A stretch of 64,000 bases of DNA from assembly GCA_903828595.1 (NCBI GenBank), contig CAIKMS010000033.1, forward strand, positions 186,001 through 250,000, read 5' to 3'. The notes below the pieces were generated by a model. It was given only the letters and a program-made list of their open reading frames with translations, searched no databases and was not told where the DNA came from. Each line of letters begins with the position of its first letter. Within the stretch, counting starts at the first letter, position 1. This document shows positions 26,404 through 35,235 of the stretch, piece by piece. Origin of the DNA: an uncultured Pseudomonadota bacterium (GTDB lineage Bacteria > Pseudomonadota > Gammaproteobacteria > Steroidobacterales > Steroidobacteraceae). Both the position numbers and the translations under genes were made by a program.

Positions 26404-26934
26404 TGCTAATCTCCAGGCATCAAAAGAGCGTATGAAATTTTTGGTATCCGTTCAATTCTTAACGTCCACGTACTTGAGCACTTGCTTAGGATCGGGGCCA
26501 TTCGTCAGTTCTGACGAGAGTCAACGCAGGCAGACCAAACAGCATGCTCCTTGGAACCGCAGATTTTCGCTTCTTAGGGCACATTTTGGTCACTCAGCGT
26601 AAGTGATATCACCACTGCATCGACCGTTTTCATGGTCAGCCAAGTCGAGTAGGCCCGATCCTGAAACGCGTGCGAATTAATGGACGGTGTAGATCTACGG
26701 GATCTAACACGTCTGAAGAGTCCCGTGCGACATACTTGCCTAGCAACCACTGGAAATCCTTTTCCAAGTATCCCTAAGAGTGCTGCCCATCGATCGATAT
26801 TGCTTTGCAACACCCACGTTCGACTCCCTAACAAAATCACCGGATAGCTTGCTTGACTGCCTCATTCAGGTCTTTCGAGTTCATAGAGTCTGTATCGGAA
26901 GCTTGCTAATTTACCCCCTCGGCCCAGCCGAAAT
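26404..26934. promoter_or_regulatory. long gene-poor region upstream of the TonB receptor
   Basis: The 531 bases show no convincing gene; an 88-codon minus-strand frame at 26574-26840 lacks a recognisable family and ribosome site. Two dyads stand out: TCGTCAG-TT-CTGACGA (26502-26517), 99 bases upstream of the receptor start, and the perfect palindrome GTGATATCAC (26603-26612). They could bind the AraC regulator or another factor. Confidence 0.45.
26502..26517. promoter_or_regulatory. inverted repeat, possible receptor-gene operator
   Basis: TCGTCAG-TT-CTGACGA is a perfect 7-bp dyad 99-114 bases upstream of the TonB-receptor start. Placement fits an operator; identity of the binding protein is unknown. 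Confidence 0.35.
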
Positions 26935-27837
26935 TTACGCGAAGCCGAGATCGCGGTAGCGCTTTGGTGTCACACCACAATGACGCCTGAACATCACCGT
27001 GAAGTGGCTTTGCGTTGAGAACCCAACGAAATTAGCGATATCGGCCAAATCACGATTAGTGCGACGCAGCATTTCCTTGGCCCGATCCACACGTCGCGTA
27101 ATGACATACTGGCGAGGTGATTGTCCTGTGGCTATTCGGAATGCACGCGCGAACCGAAAAGGGCTCATCGCTGAGGCGGCAGCAATATTTTCAAGCGCTA
27201 AGTCTTCACCTAAGTGGGTATCAATATACTCAGTGGCAGCGCGCAGCTGGCGCGTAGTCATTTCTGACCTCCGTGAACCCTCAATAGTCCCTGCCGTCGA
27301 GTGATGGCGAAGCAAATGTAACGCTAGTGATCGTGCCATCGTGTCGGCGAATAACCGTGTGCCCATTCCTGGGTTCTCGATTTCGGCTAATAATTGCCGG
27401 GATATCTCCCGTACCGCAGGATCGACCAGCCCGACACCATCGATTAACGCGTAAGATTTTGTTCCTATTTCCGTCGCAACTTCATCGATGATGGCTGGAT
27501 CCAGGAACACAAGCAATTCATCCATCGCAGTTGCACAATGCCAGCTACTGTCTTGCCCGGCGGTCATCAGCATGACATTACCTGGCACAGAATGACCCCG
27601 ATGCGCCCTACCACTCCAACGCGTGGCAACGTCACAGGGCTTGAGCAAGTGCGCAGAGATAAAATGCCAGTGCGCGGGAGGTAGATCCAATTCCCAGCAT
27701 TTCAATCCGTCAAATCGATGCGCCTGTAAATGACGCCAGCCTAAGGACGCGCTTGACGAGGTAGGAGAGTGCGGAAAACGATCCAGCCATGGCAACTCCG
27801 GCGAGTCGCTTTCTATGCTTTGAATGTACTCTGCCAT
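26935..27837 (-). CDS. AraC-family transcriptional regulator
   Basis: The 300-residue protein has an N-terminal sensing region (residues ~30-190) and a C-terminal double helix-turn-helix DNA-binding domain: LENIAAASAMSPFRFARAFR near residues 218-238 and ADIANFVGFSTQSHFTVMFR near 265-285. The family usually activates nearby catabolic or transport genes in response to a small ligand. It lies between the TonB-receptor and the NCS1/ALDH operon, with 56 bases to the latter, so either is a candidate target. The start codon sits inside an 18-bp direct repeat (see findings). Confidence 0.88.
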   Translation of the reverse strand: MAEYIQSIESDSPELPWLDRFPHSPTSSSASLGWRHLQAHRFDGLKCWELDLPPAHWHFISAHLLKPCDVATRWSGRAHRGHSVPGNVMLMTAGQDSSWHCATAMDELLVFLDPAIIDEVATEIGTKSYALIDGVGLVDPAVREISRQLLAEIENPGMGTRLFADTMARSLALHLLRHHSTAGTIEGSRRSEMTTRQLRAATEYIDTHLGEDLALENIAAASAMSPFRFARAFRIATGQSPRQYVITRRVDRAKEMLRRTNRDLADIANFVGFSTQSHFTVMFRRHCGVTPKRYRDLGFA

Positions 27838-27850
27838 GGCAACTCCGGCG
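27786..27850. repeat. 18-bp perfect direct repeat around the AraC gene start
   Basis: GCCATGGCAACTCCGGCG occurs at 27786-27803 and again at 27833-27850, 47 bases apart. The second copy (minus strand CGCCGGAGTTGCCATGGC) contains the ribosome-site-like CGGAG and start codon of the AraC gene; the first lies inside the coding region in another frame. Confidence 0.85.
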
Positions 27851-27893
27851 GATTTTCTACCGTGCTGACTATAACGGTCTCACGAAGCGGTGG

Positions 27894-29309
27894 CTATGGC
27901 CCATATCCTCCGACCCCGGCACGCCGTATCACCAAGTGGGTGATTGCCCAATAGACCATTGCTGCCATCAGCGTTGCAGGCAGCGAAGCCGTCAAAAACC
28001 TGTAGGCACCAATTGAGGCGTAGGAGAGCGGGTTGAGTAATGAAACGTAGCAGATGCATCCACTTAGCAGTGCGATTAACGCGGCAGGATTTACACCATG
28101 CCAATAATAATAGGGTGATCCTGAATGTGTGAGATATAGCGCGCGAACATCCAATTGTCGCTTGCGAAGCACAAAATAATCGACAATTTGAATTCCACAC
28201 AGCGGAGCAAAACCGACACCGATGAGAGCTAAAAAGCTGCCGAATTTTGAAAAGAATAACTCAGGTATGCAAACACCAACAAAAGCCACGGGCGCTAAAG
28301 TGATCGTTAAAAGAGCACCCCAGGATTTATTCTCCAATGCTGTGAAGTTACGCAGACCAATGGTTGATGCGTAGATCCCGGCAATGGCCGTGCCAAAATT
28401 GGCTGCTGTCACGAAACCAAGGGCCACAATCGCATAGGTAGGGCCACCCACCGTACGCAGCCATTCAGATGGGTCAGAGGATTTCAGTACCAGCACTCCC
28501 GCCAGGCCAATGAAGCTTAACAGTGGTACTGGTATTCCCATGCCAAGCATGACGGGCAATACGACTGAGCGCGCATCGGGGGCCATCCTAATCATGGCGC
28601 CAATGTAAGGCCACCAGGAAAGTGTCGTAGCAATACCTAGCTCCAAACCAGTCGTGTAGTTCCAAATCGGATCAGTGCTCGCTGCGGCGGGTTGAGCAGC
28701 AAGCAACTCTGGCCAACGACGCGAGACCAGCAGATAGAGCATCCACAATCCGACAAATACATGCGCAACCAATATGTTCGATACCGTGGACACTCCCGTT
28801 GACCCCCGACGTAGCGCTAGATAAATCAGTGCGCAGGCCGATAGCGTGAGAAGGGGCACCAAAACGACGGGTACGCTTCCGGCTTGCAGCAGACCGAGCG
28901 CCACGGCCAATTGAGTAGCTGATTTGGCGAAAAATATAATCAACAGGGAGTTCCAGCCGATAATAGAAACTGCCTGTAAGGAGGCCGGCACTACCCATCC
29001 ACTAGAGCCGAATTGAGGCTTCGTGGACGCAACGGAATCAATACCAAAGCGTATGCATGCGGGGCCGGCAGCCAGCAAGACTAACAGCATCCCAATCATG
29101 CAACCGGCCGTCAGGGCTAGAGCACCCTGCACAAAACCCAGGTACCCGCCTACAGACTCACCGATTAAATAGCACCATGTAGCCGCCGCCGCGGTAGCTA
29201 GAGTGACTGCCAAGCGCAGTGGGCCCCACGTCCTCTCACTCGGCAGCAAGGGCCAAGCGCTTTCGTCAGCCGGCGCTGCGTTTGTTTTATCCAAAAATGT
29301 ACTCCCCAC
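27894..29309 (-). CDS. NCS1-family permease (cytosine/purine/hydantoin-type)
   Basis: The 471-residue protein has about twelve transmembrane helices and NCS1 landmarks: the first-helix GESVGGYLGFVQGALAL region and SIIGWNSLLIIFFAKSA, where substrate-contact residues sit. NCS1 carriers import nucleobases, allantoin, hydantoins, thiamine precursors or pyridoxine by proton or sodium symport. The substrate is not obvious from sequence. It is the third gene of an operon with aldehyde dehydrogenase and a small membrane protein; the gap to the small protein gene is 16 bases. The operon may bring in and oxidise an amine- or aldehyde-yielding compound. Confidence 0.88.
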   Translation of the reverse strand: MGSTFLDKTNAAPADESAWPLLPSERTWGPLRLAVTLATAAAATWCYLIGESVGGYLGFVQGALALTAGCMIGMLLVLLAAGPACIRFGIDSVASTKPQFGSSGWVVPASLQAVSIIGWNSLLIIFFAKSATQLAVALGLLQAGSVPVVLVPLLTLSACALIYLALRRGSTGVSTVSNILVAHVFVGLWMLYLLVSRRWPELLAAQPAAASTDPIWNYTTGLELGIATTLSWWPYIGAMIRMAPDARSVVLPVMLGMGIPVPLLSFIGLAGVLVLKSSDPSEWLRTVGGPTYAIVALGFVTAANFGTAIAGIYASTIGLRNFTALENKSWGALLTITLAPVAFVGVCIPELFFSKFGSFLALIGVGFAPLCGIQIVDYFVLRKRQLDVRALYLTHSGSPYYYWHGVNPAALIALLSGCICYVSLLNPLSYASIGAYRFLTASLPATLMAAMVYWAITHLVIRRAGVGGYGP

Positions 29310-29325
29310 AAAGCCCTTGGCAGGC

Positions 29326-29517
29326 CTAGCTTTTCGTCGGTCCCCAGTACCAACCCAGCGCGTATAGACCTATCGGCAACACAACACCTAAGAGCAGCAT
29401 CCAAATCCAACTCCATCCGTCAAACTCTGAAGTACCGCTAGCCTCTAGTTCGGCAATTCGCCTCTCCAGCTCGGAATCAAGAAGCACCTGATCAGGTCTC
29501 GTGCTGGCGTTAGGCAT
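29326..29517 (-). CDS. 63-residue membrane protein, possible transporter accessory subunit
   Basis: I choose ATG 29517 because it sits inside the end of the aldehyde dehydrogenase gene (8-base overlap with its TAA), a layout for coupled translation; a longer frame starting at 29544 lacks this logic. The protein has an acidic cytoplasmic-like half (LLDSELERRIAELEASG) and one clear hydrophobic segment (WIWMLLLGVVLPIGLYALGW, near residues 37-56). No family is recognised. Lying between the dehydrogenase and the NCS1 permease, it may assist the carrier. Confidence 0.7.
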   Translation of the reverse strand: MPNASTRPDQVLLDSELERRIAELEASGTSEFDGWSWIWMLLLGVVLPIGLYALGWYWGPTKS

Positions 29518-31027
29518 TCGATTTACCCGGAAAGGATTCAGCATCAGAGTAAGGGAACCACCAAAAATCGTGCGCTTTTGCGGCTGGATCGATCATAGAC
29601 AACTTTGTATTTCGGAAGGTGTCTAACCCTTCAGCACCTAATTGACGCCCCAACCCTGACTGCTTGCGACCACCGAAAGGACCGGCATCATTATCAAGCA
29701 AAGGAGCATTCACCCAAACCATGCCAGCCTCTAGTTCTTCGACTGCACGCATTGACTCATTCAGATCGCGGGTGTAGATCGTCGCGCCCAAACCGTATCG
29801 TGAACGATTCGCCAGCATGATGGCTTCATCAAAGCTACTTACTCGAGTCACCGGAGCAACCGGCCCAAACGACTCATTGTTCATGATTGCTGCATCAATC
29901 GAGACGTCACCCAGTACGGTTGCATCTACGAACCACCCTTTCGTTAAGTGAGCCGGTCGCCCCCCACCGCTCAACACACGGCTACCCTCACGCTTCGCCT
30001 GTTCGATTACACCCAGATAGCGTTCGAGCTCACGGCGAGACCCTAAAGGACCCATATCAACGCGCTCCAGACCGTTACCAATACGCACTTGGCGGGCGTA
30101 ATGGACAAGTTTCTCTACGAATGTGTCGTAGACACTTTCATGCACGTAAAAACGTTCTGCTGCAGCGCACACTTGGCCGCAATTTAGAAAAGCACCGAAG
30201 GCAGCGCCACGAGCCGCCACCTCGATAGGAGCCGATGGCATTACAATGAAAGGATCATTTCCTGACGTCTCGATAAGCGCCCGCTTGTACAACCGACCAC
30301 AGGTCTCGCCAATAATTCGCCCAGTCTCAATGCCCCCGGTAAAAGCCACCATGTGGGTGTCCGGGTCCTCAATGAGCTGCTTGCCCACCACACCAGTGCC
30401 TGCCAATACCTGAACGAGGCCAGCAGGCAGGCCGTCAAAAGCAGCCGTGAACTGCAGCGTGGTGAGGGTAGTCATTTCCGATGGCTTGATAATTACCGCA
30501 TTACCACTGGCAATCGCTGCGGCAGCCTGCCAACACAACAGGCACAGCGGGTAATTAAACGGCAAAATAATTACGACCACGCCCACAGGATCTTTGGTGG
30601 TGAAATGAAACTGCCCGTCCACCGCGGGGCCTAATACTCGTCCATTTTCATGACGCGCGGCTTCGGCATAATAATTGATAGAACTCGCTGACCAGGTCAC
30701 CTCGTCGAACGACTCCTTATAAGTTTTCCCCATTTCGCGGGTTAGCATCTCGGCAACCAACGGTCGGTCTGCAATCATTCGGCGGGCTACGTCATGCAGG
30801 AGCTCTGCACGACGGTGATGATTTACCTTAGCCCAGGTGCGTTGTGCCAGGTTCGCACTGGCGATGGCAGTTGCCACTTCGGCGGCTTGTGCCTGAACGA
30901 TCTCGCCTACCTGGTCCTCCGTTGCCGGATCGATAACAGGCAGCACCTGAGTACCCGTACCACGCACTAGACCGCCGCCTATTCGGTGCTGGTGACTCAA
31001 AATTTTGAATGCTGCAAGTGCGCTCAT
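29510..31027 (-). CDS. NAD(P)-dependent aldehyde dehydrogenase
   Basis: The 505-residue protein has the standard ALDH build: the proximal IILPFNYPL and IIKPSEMT segments for cofactor binding, the general-base Glu in IETSGNDPF, and the nucleophile Cys287 in NCGQVC. The FGPVAPVTRV and GGRKQSGLGRQLG segments complete the fold. It oxidises an aldehyde to the acid; similarity is to the succinate-semialdehyde/betaine-aldehyde branch. The usual ELGG is replaced by ETSG, with the Glu kept. It is the first gene of the operon with the 63-residue membrane protein and NCS1 carrier. Confidence 0.9.
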   Translation of the reverse strand: MSALAAFKILSHQHRIGGGLVRGTGTQVLPVIDPATEDQVGEIVQAQAAEVATAIASANLAQRTWAKVNHHRRAELLHDVARRMIADRPLVAEMLTREMGKTYKESFDEVTWSASSINYYAEAARHENGRVLGPAVDGQFHFTTKDPVGVVVIILPFNYPLCLLCWQAAAAIASGNAVIIKPSEMTTLTTLQFTAAFDGLPAGLVQVLAGTGVVGKQLIEDPDTHMVAFTGGIETGRIIGETCGRLYKRALIETSGNDPFIVMPSAPIEVAARGAAFGAFLNCGQVCAAAERFYVHESVYDTFVEKLVHYARQVRIGNGLERVDMGPLGSRRELERYLGVIEQAKREGSRVLSGGGRPAHLTKGWFVDATVLGDVSIDAAIMNNESFGPVAPVTRVSSFDEAIMLANRSRYGLGATIYTRDLNESMRAVEELEAGMVWVNAPLLDNDAGPFGGRKQSGLGRQLGAEGLDTFRNTKLSMIDPAAKAHDFWWFPYSDAESFPGKSNA

Positions 31028-31434
31028 AAACCACCTCTTTCCTAGCTTAGATCACTGCTCATCGCTCGACTCGAATCGGCGAAAACCTATATTAACTTGA
31101 GAGATACCTTATTCGCAGCAGCGTCCACAAGATTGCAAGTTCGTGCCGATTTTATCGAGACCTTGCTAGTTTTCGTGATGTCAGAAAATACTAAAGCACA
31201 CCGTCTTTACGGTTTACTTATGCCCCACCGCCAAGTCCCTAGGCTCGCGATTATCGGCATAGGAATCCTGGGCGATTGACTTGACAATCCAGATAGGAAA
31301 CCAAGAGACTTTCGCACTTCCTGATCGACCTGCGCGCTGGATAAACTTCACCTTTATAGACGTAGTAACCGATGGCCATTAACCCAGGGTTAATGGCCAT
31401 CCGGTAATGTCAAATGACTCTTTTGAGAGGTCTC
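31028..31434. promoter_or_regulatory. divergent control region before the TonB-type receptor gene
   Basis: These 407 bases between the ALDH operon and the receptor gene hold no supported gene; a 60-codon frame at 31097-31279 has no family match I can name. The key structure is the 31-bp palindrome at 31371-31401. A ribosome site GAGAGG lies at 31425-31430. Confidence 0.5.
31371..31401. promoter_or_regulatory. 31-bp perfect palindrome upstream of receptor gene
   Basis: GATGGCCATTAACCC-A-GGGTTAATGGCCATC is a perfect 15-bp dyad with a single central base. No U tract follows and no gene ends nearby, so it is an operator or an mRNA structure rather than a terminator. Confidence 0.6.
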
Positions 31435-33384
31435 ATGCTCCGTATTTCCCTCTCATCGGGTTGCCGTGCCGGTCAGGTCCTGTTGTTCATCGCAACTACG
31501 TTGGGTTTCGGGTGGCAGGCCAATGCGCAACGGGCTGACCTAAATGCGGTGACAGCGGCCGAAGACGCTTTCGGCACCACGACCGGCCACCAAAGTATTG
31601 GACTCTACTCCCTGAACGATGCGCGTGGTTTTAATCCGCAGCAGGCGGGAAATCTGCGTCTTGAGGGACTTTATTACAATCAAACCTCGCCCTATCTCAA
31701 TCAATGCCTGGTGCGCGACACGTCGATCCGCGTGGGTATTGCAGCGCAGTCAGTCAGCTTTCCAGCGCCAAGCGGCGTAGCTGATCTGCACCTCCACGCC
31801 CCCGATGGGGAAACCCGCAGCAGTCTGGTTGCCAACTTCGGTTCGTTCGGCGAAAGGGGAGCCCTCATTGAAGGCCAGAGTGCTCTCGGACACGACCTCA
31901 GTGTCCTGGGCTGCGTCGCCTACGAACGTAACTTCTTTAACGATGAGGCGCGTAAGTCACAGAACCTGACAGCCGGTAGCGTCATGCGCTGGCGACCATC
32001 GTCTACAACTGAAGTGACTCCCTTTATTTCGGTGTCCGCGGGTAACGACAGCCATGTTGTGCCGCAGGTGTACAGCGACGGCTACCAACCCCCGCCAGTA
32101 TATGTGCCGCAGGAGTTGGCCACTGGAGACTACTCAAAGCAAAACTGGCACTTTGCAACCGCTGGACTCATCGTGCGGCAGGCGATTAACGACCGCTGGA
32201 TGCTCTCGCTCGGCGCCTTCGAATCGCATGAGCAGGATGGGCTGACCTACATTGAAGAATACTTGTCGGTGCTGCCGGACCGCAGCGCGAGCCACACGGT
32301 AGATATCGTCCCTGCGTTGACCTCTAACGTACTGTCCGGCGAGTTGCGACTCGCTCGTCGAACCGTCGACGGTGATCATTCGCGTAAGATCGAGCTATCA
32401 CTCCGCGGTCGTAACTCGCGCCGCGAATACGGCGGAGATGCACTTATTAATCTGGGTCCGGTTACCTTAAACTCACCAGCCGCCAGAGACATTGGGCCTT
32501 ACTCCACCTCGCCTACGAGCGAGGACACTACGCAGCAATGGGATACCGCCATATCCTACGAGGAGCGTTTCGCGGGCCGCGGCTCATTGGCACTCGGCTT
32601 ACTGCAAAGCCATTACCAACGCACGATTCAGGATCCGGGCACGCTGCCCGTGTCAGATCGCACGACGCCAATTCTGGGCAGTGCTCGATTGACGCTCAAC
32701 GCCGGGCCGCAAGTCACCCTGTACAGCAGTTTTCTTCAAGGGCTGGAAGATGCGCAACTCGCGCCGACCATCGCCTCCAATCGCGGCCAGCCGCCACCGG
32801 CAACCCGCACGCATCAGGTGGATGGCGGGTTACGCTACGCTCCGGATCAAAACCTTACGTTCATCTTGGGTGGGTTTGCCATCGACAAGGCCTACTTCAA
32901 CCTGAATGACGCCACCCGCTATACCCAGCTGGGCACCATTAAACACCAGGGGCTAGAGTCCTCAACCACTTGGTCTCATTCGGGGTACACCGCCGTTGCC
33001 GGGGCCGTCTGGCTTCGGCCGAGTGTGATGCGGGAAATTCCGGAGGCCGGCGCAACCGGGACCGTGCCTCTCGGCCCCACCCCGCTCACCCTGACGCTGA
33101 ATCTGGATCTCGCCCCACCAACATGGTCGCCATGGGCCGCCGAGCTGCAAGTTAATCGTCACAGCGGTGGTGTGGCAACGACGGACAATCGCTGGCATTT
33201 AGACCCGGTGACGACCCTCAATGCGGGCCTGCGTTATGAAGTCAAATGGCACGAACGCGCCATCAGCGTGCGCCTCGATCTACAGAATGCGACCAATTCG
33301 CGTGGACTGCGCCTGAGTTCTGTAGGCCAGCTCCTGCCTGAGCAGGAGCGGCGTTTTGGACTGTATCTTGCGATCGACAACTAG
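31435..33384 (+). CDS. TonB-dependent-receptor-like outer-membrane protein (possible PQQ-cluster receptor)
   Basis: I choose ATG 31435, which has GAGAGG four bases upstream; an in-frame ATG at 31414 has no ribosome site. The ~649-residue protein has a signal peptide (GQVLLFIATTLGFGWQANAQ), then a region with a plug-like arrangement (GHQSIGLYSLNDARGFNPQQ) and a C-terminal set of alternating-hydrophobic strands ending in RRFGLYLAIDN. Strand density and aromatic C-terminus fit an outer-membrane beta-barrel of the receptor family. It is upstream of pqqA-E, so it might take up PQQ or a related ligand; that is inference. Confidence 0.75.
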   Translation: MLRISLSSGCRAGQVLLFIATTLGFGWQANAQRADLNAVTAAEDAFGTTTGHQSIGLYSLNDARGFNPQQAGNLRLEGLYYNQTSPYLNQCLVRDTSIRVGIAAQSVSFPAPSGVADLHLHAPDGETRSSLVANFGSFGERGALIEGQSALGHDLSVLGCVAYERNFFNDEARKSQNLTAGSVMRWRPSSTTEVTPFISVSAGNDSHVVPQVYSDGYQPPPVYVPQELATGDYSKQNWHFATAGLIVRQAINDRWMLSLGAFESHEQDGLTYIEEYLSVLPDRSASHTVDIVPALTSNVLSGELRLARRTVDGDHSRKIELSLRGRNSRREYGGDALINLGPVTLNSPAARDIGPYSTSPTSEDTTQQWDTAISYEERFAGRGSLALGLLQSHYQRTIQDPGTLPVSDRTTPILGSARLTLNAGPQVTLYSSFLQGLEDAQLAPTIASNRGQPPPATRTHQVDGGLRYAPDQNLTFILGGFAIDKAYFNLNDATRYTQLGTIKHQGLESSTTWSHSGYTAVAGAVWLRPSVMREIPEAGATGTVPLGPTPLTLTLNLDLAPPTWSPWAAELQVNRHSGGVATTDNRWHLDPVTTLNAGLRYEVKWHERAISVRLDLQNATNSRGLRLSSVGQLLPEQERRFGLYLAIDN

Positions 33385-33529
33385 GAGTGGTTCCTGTGCC
33401 AGGTGCCAATCGCGTGCGCATTGCCCGAGTATAAGAATACTCTTGCGCAATCAACGCACCGATGCGCCTATCGAGCGGGGCGCCATTCGATGCTAGATTG
33501 GAATGACCGACTGCTGACAAGGAAATCTG

Positions 33530-33964
33530 ATGAAAAATCTTTTAATCGTGGGCGCCTGCGTACTTTATCTGGGTTGCATTCCAGTGACCTTAGCTGCCGA
33601 ACAACTCAAATTGGTGGAGCACGCGTCCAACGAGACCCTGCTGGATCTGGGCGCCAAAGGCGATTCGACCGGCGACGTTTTGGCCTTTGCCAACCCCGTA
33701 TTTGATGCATCCAACAAGACGCAAGTCGGCTCAACCGAGGGGTATTGCGTGCGTGTCGTTGTCGGCAAAAGTTGGTCGTGTGCTTGGACTTTAATGATCA
33801 AGGATGGACAAATCACAGTATTCGGGATCTACCAAGACGCAGGGGAGTCAGTTCTGGCAGTGACCGGTGGTACCGGGAAGTACTCCGGGGCAAAAGGGCA
33901 GCTCAAGCTACATTCACGCGGCGTAAACAGCAGTGCCTATGACTTTACCTACGAACTCAATTGA
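33530..33964 (+). CDS. exported AOC-barrel-like (allene oxide cyclase/dirigent-superfamily) protein
   Basis: The 144-residue protein has a signal peptide (LLIVGACVLYLGCIPVTLAA) and a beta-barrel pattern with EGYCVRVVVGKSWSCAWTL, where two cysteines could pair, then TVFGIYQDAGESVLAVTGGT and GKYSGAKGQLKLHSR. The TGGTGKY-type turn is the signature of the allene oxide cyclase/dirigent superfamily. Bacterial members are widespread small exported proteins of unclear role; enzymatic activity on fatty-acid epoxides should not be assumed. ATG 33530 follows AAGGAAATCTG. It is followed by the pqqA gene. Confidence 0.7.
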   Translation: MKNLLIVGACVLYLGCIPVTLAAEQLKLVEHASNETLLDLGAKGDSTGDVLAFANPVFDASNKTQVGSTEGYCVRVVVGKSWSCAWTLMIKDGQITVFGIYQDAGESVLAVTGGTGKYSGAKGQLKLHSRGVNSSAYDFTYELN

Positions 33965-34100
33965 TTAATCAAAAAATTTAAAATTGATTACGGCACGGGG
34001 CCTGAATGAACATCGGGCACCTAAAAGATCAGTAACCAGCCAATCGCGCCTTAATAATAATTATGACAAACAACGGGTTAGCGTATCCGCAAGAGCAGCG

Positions 34101-34127
34101 TACCCTGAACACGAAAATACCCTGAAC
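34101..34127. repeat. pair of 10-bp direct repeats upstream of pqqA
   Basis: TACCCTGAAC at 34101-34110 and 34118-34127 is repeated exactly with a 17-base period. It lies just upstream of the candidate -35 at 34130 and may be a binding site for a regulator of the pqq operon. Confidence 0.45.
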
Positions 34128-34129
34128 TG

Positions 34130-34158
34130 TTGTCTATGGGGTCGCGGCGCGACATACT
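34130..34158 (+). promoter_or_regulatory. candidate sigma70-type promoter for pqqA
   Basis: TTGTCT (34130-34135) and CATACT (34153-34158) with a 17-base spacer match the -35 and -10 consensus at four of six positions each. They are 34 bases upstream of the pqqA ATG. Confidence 0.4.
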
Positions 34159-34191
34159 AGGGCATCGTCTAATCCGTCCGTGGAGAAAGTT

Positions 34192-34266
34192 ATGAAGTGG
34201 GAAGCACCTTCGGCAACCGTTTTTCGTTTCGGCTTCGAAATTACCTCGTACGTCTCGCACCGTTAA
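34192..34266 (+). CDS. pqqA: PQQ precursor peptide PqqA (24 codons)
   Basis: The reading frame encodes 24 residues and contains FEITSYVSHR, in which Glu16 and Tyr20 have the E-x3-Y spacing of the residues that PqqE cross-links to make PQQ. The start is preceded by GGAG with six bases of spacing. The peptide begins KWEAPSATVFRFG, close to the usual KWxxP start of PqqA. It is 51 bases upstream of pqqB. The gene is too short for standard gene-length cut-offs but the Glu/Tyr pair and context make it convincing. Nothing else in the cluster encodes a precursor. Confidence 0.93.
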   Translation: MKWEAPSATVFRFGFEITSYVSHR

Positions 34267-34317
34267 TCGGTAATGCCCCGGCTCACTCCGGGGTTTGATC
34301 GCTAAGGACGCGCCACC

Positions 34318-35235
34318 GTGTTAATTCGCGTACTCGGTGCCGCTGCCGGTGGCGGCTTTCCTCAATGGAACTGCAATTGCGCCAATTGCCATGCGGTTCG
34401 CCATGGCTCACCGCATTTCAAGCCGCGAACTCAATCATCGATTGCCGTCTCAGCAGATGGTCTACGGTGGATTCTCTGCAACGCCTCACCGGACTTGCAT
34501 CGGCAGATTGACGCGCATCCGGCGCTACAACCCCACCACGACATCAGACAGACGCCTATTGTGGGCGTCATTCTGGTGGACGGCCAAATAGACCACGCCA
34601 CTGGGCTGTTGCTCCTTAGAGAGAACCCTTTGCCGCTTGAAGTCTGGACCACGGATGCGGTGCGCGAGGACTTAACAACGGGTTTGCCATTCCTGAATGT
34701 GCTGACTCACTACTGCGGTGTGCAGTGGCAGAGAATAAACACCGATGGTGTGCCTTTAACCGTACCGGCCTTACCCGGGATCCGAATCACCGCTATTCCC
34801 GTTGATGGGAAACCCGGCCCGTATTCGCCTCACAGGCAAAATCCGATCCTCGGTGACAACATCGCTTTGTCTTTCACGGACGAACAATCGAACAGGTCAG
34901 TGCTGTATGCACCGGGTTTAGGCGCCATCACGCCGGCTATGCGCCAAGCACTGAGGACTGCGGACTGTGTCATGGTCGATGGGACGTTTTGGACCAACGA
35001 CGAAATGATCACACAAAAGGTTTCTACCAAACGCGCTCGAGAAATCGGCCATCTCCCGCAAAGTGGGGAAGGCGGAATGATAGAAGTGTTAAGCGAATTG
35101 CCAAAAGCAACACGGCGTATACTCATACATATAAACAATACCAATCCGATACTGAATGAGGCGAGCCTTGAGCGCGCTCAACTCAATCGCGAGTCAATCG
35201 AAGTCGCCTATGATGGCATGGAGATACAGGTATGA
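34318..35235 (+). CDS. pqqB: PQQ biosynthesis protein PqqB (metallo-beta-lactamase fold)
   Basis: The 305-residue protein has the PqqB start ([18 protein letters not shown]), the paired Cys in [10 protein letters not shown], and metallo-beta-lactamase landmarks including [17 protein letters not shown] and [11 protein letters not shown]. PqqB acts as a hydroxylase on the PQQ pathway intermediate, with a metal centre. The start is GTG 34318, preceded by AAGGA at nine bases. The stop overlaps the pqqC start by four bases (ATGA). Confidence 0.94.
   Translation: MLIRVLGAAAGGGFPQWNCNCANCHAVRHGSPHFKPRTQSSIAVSADGLRWILCNASPDLHRQIDAHPALQPHHDIRQTPIVGVILVDGQIDHATGLLLLRENPLPLEVWTTDAVREDLTTGLPFLNVLTHYCGVQWQRINTDGVPLTVPALPGIRITAIPVDGKPGPYSPHRQNPILGDNIALSFTDEQSNRSVLYAPGLGAITPAMRQALRTADCVMVDGTFWTNDEMITQKVSTKRAREIGHLPQSGEGGMIEVLSELPKATRRILIHINNTNPILNEASLERAQLNRESIEVAYDGMEIQV

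Noticed and set aside
26574-26840. An 88-codon minus-strand frame in the gap before the TonB receptor
   Set aside because: No ribosome site or family pattern is visible, so I treat the stretch as regulatory DNA.
31097-31279. A 60-codon plus-strand frame in the ALDH/receptor divergent region
   Set aside because: No ribosome site, signal, or family pattern was found.
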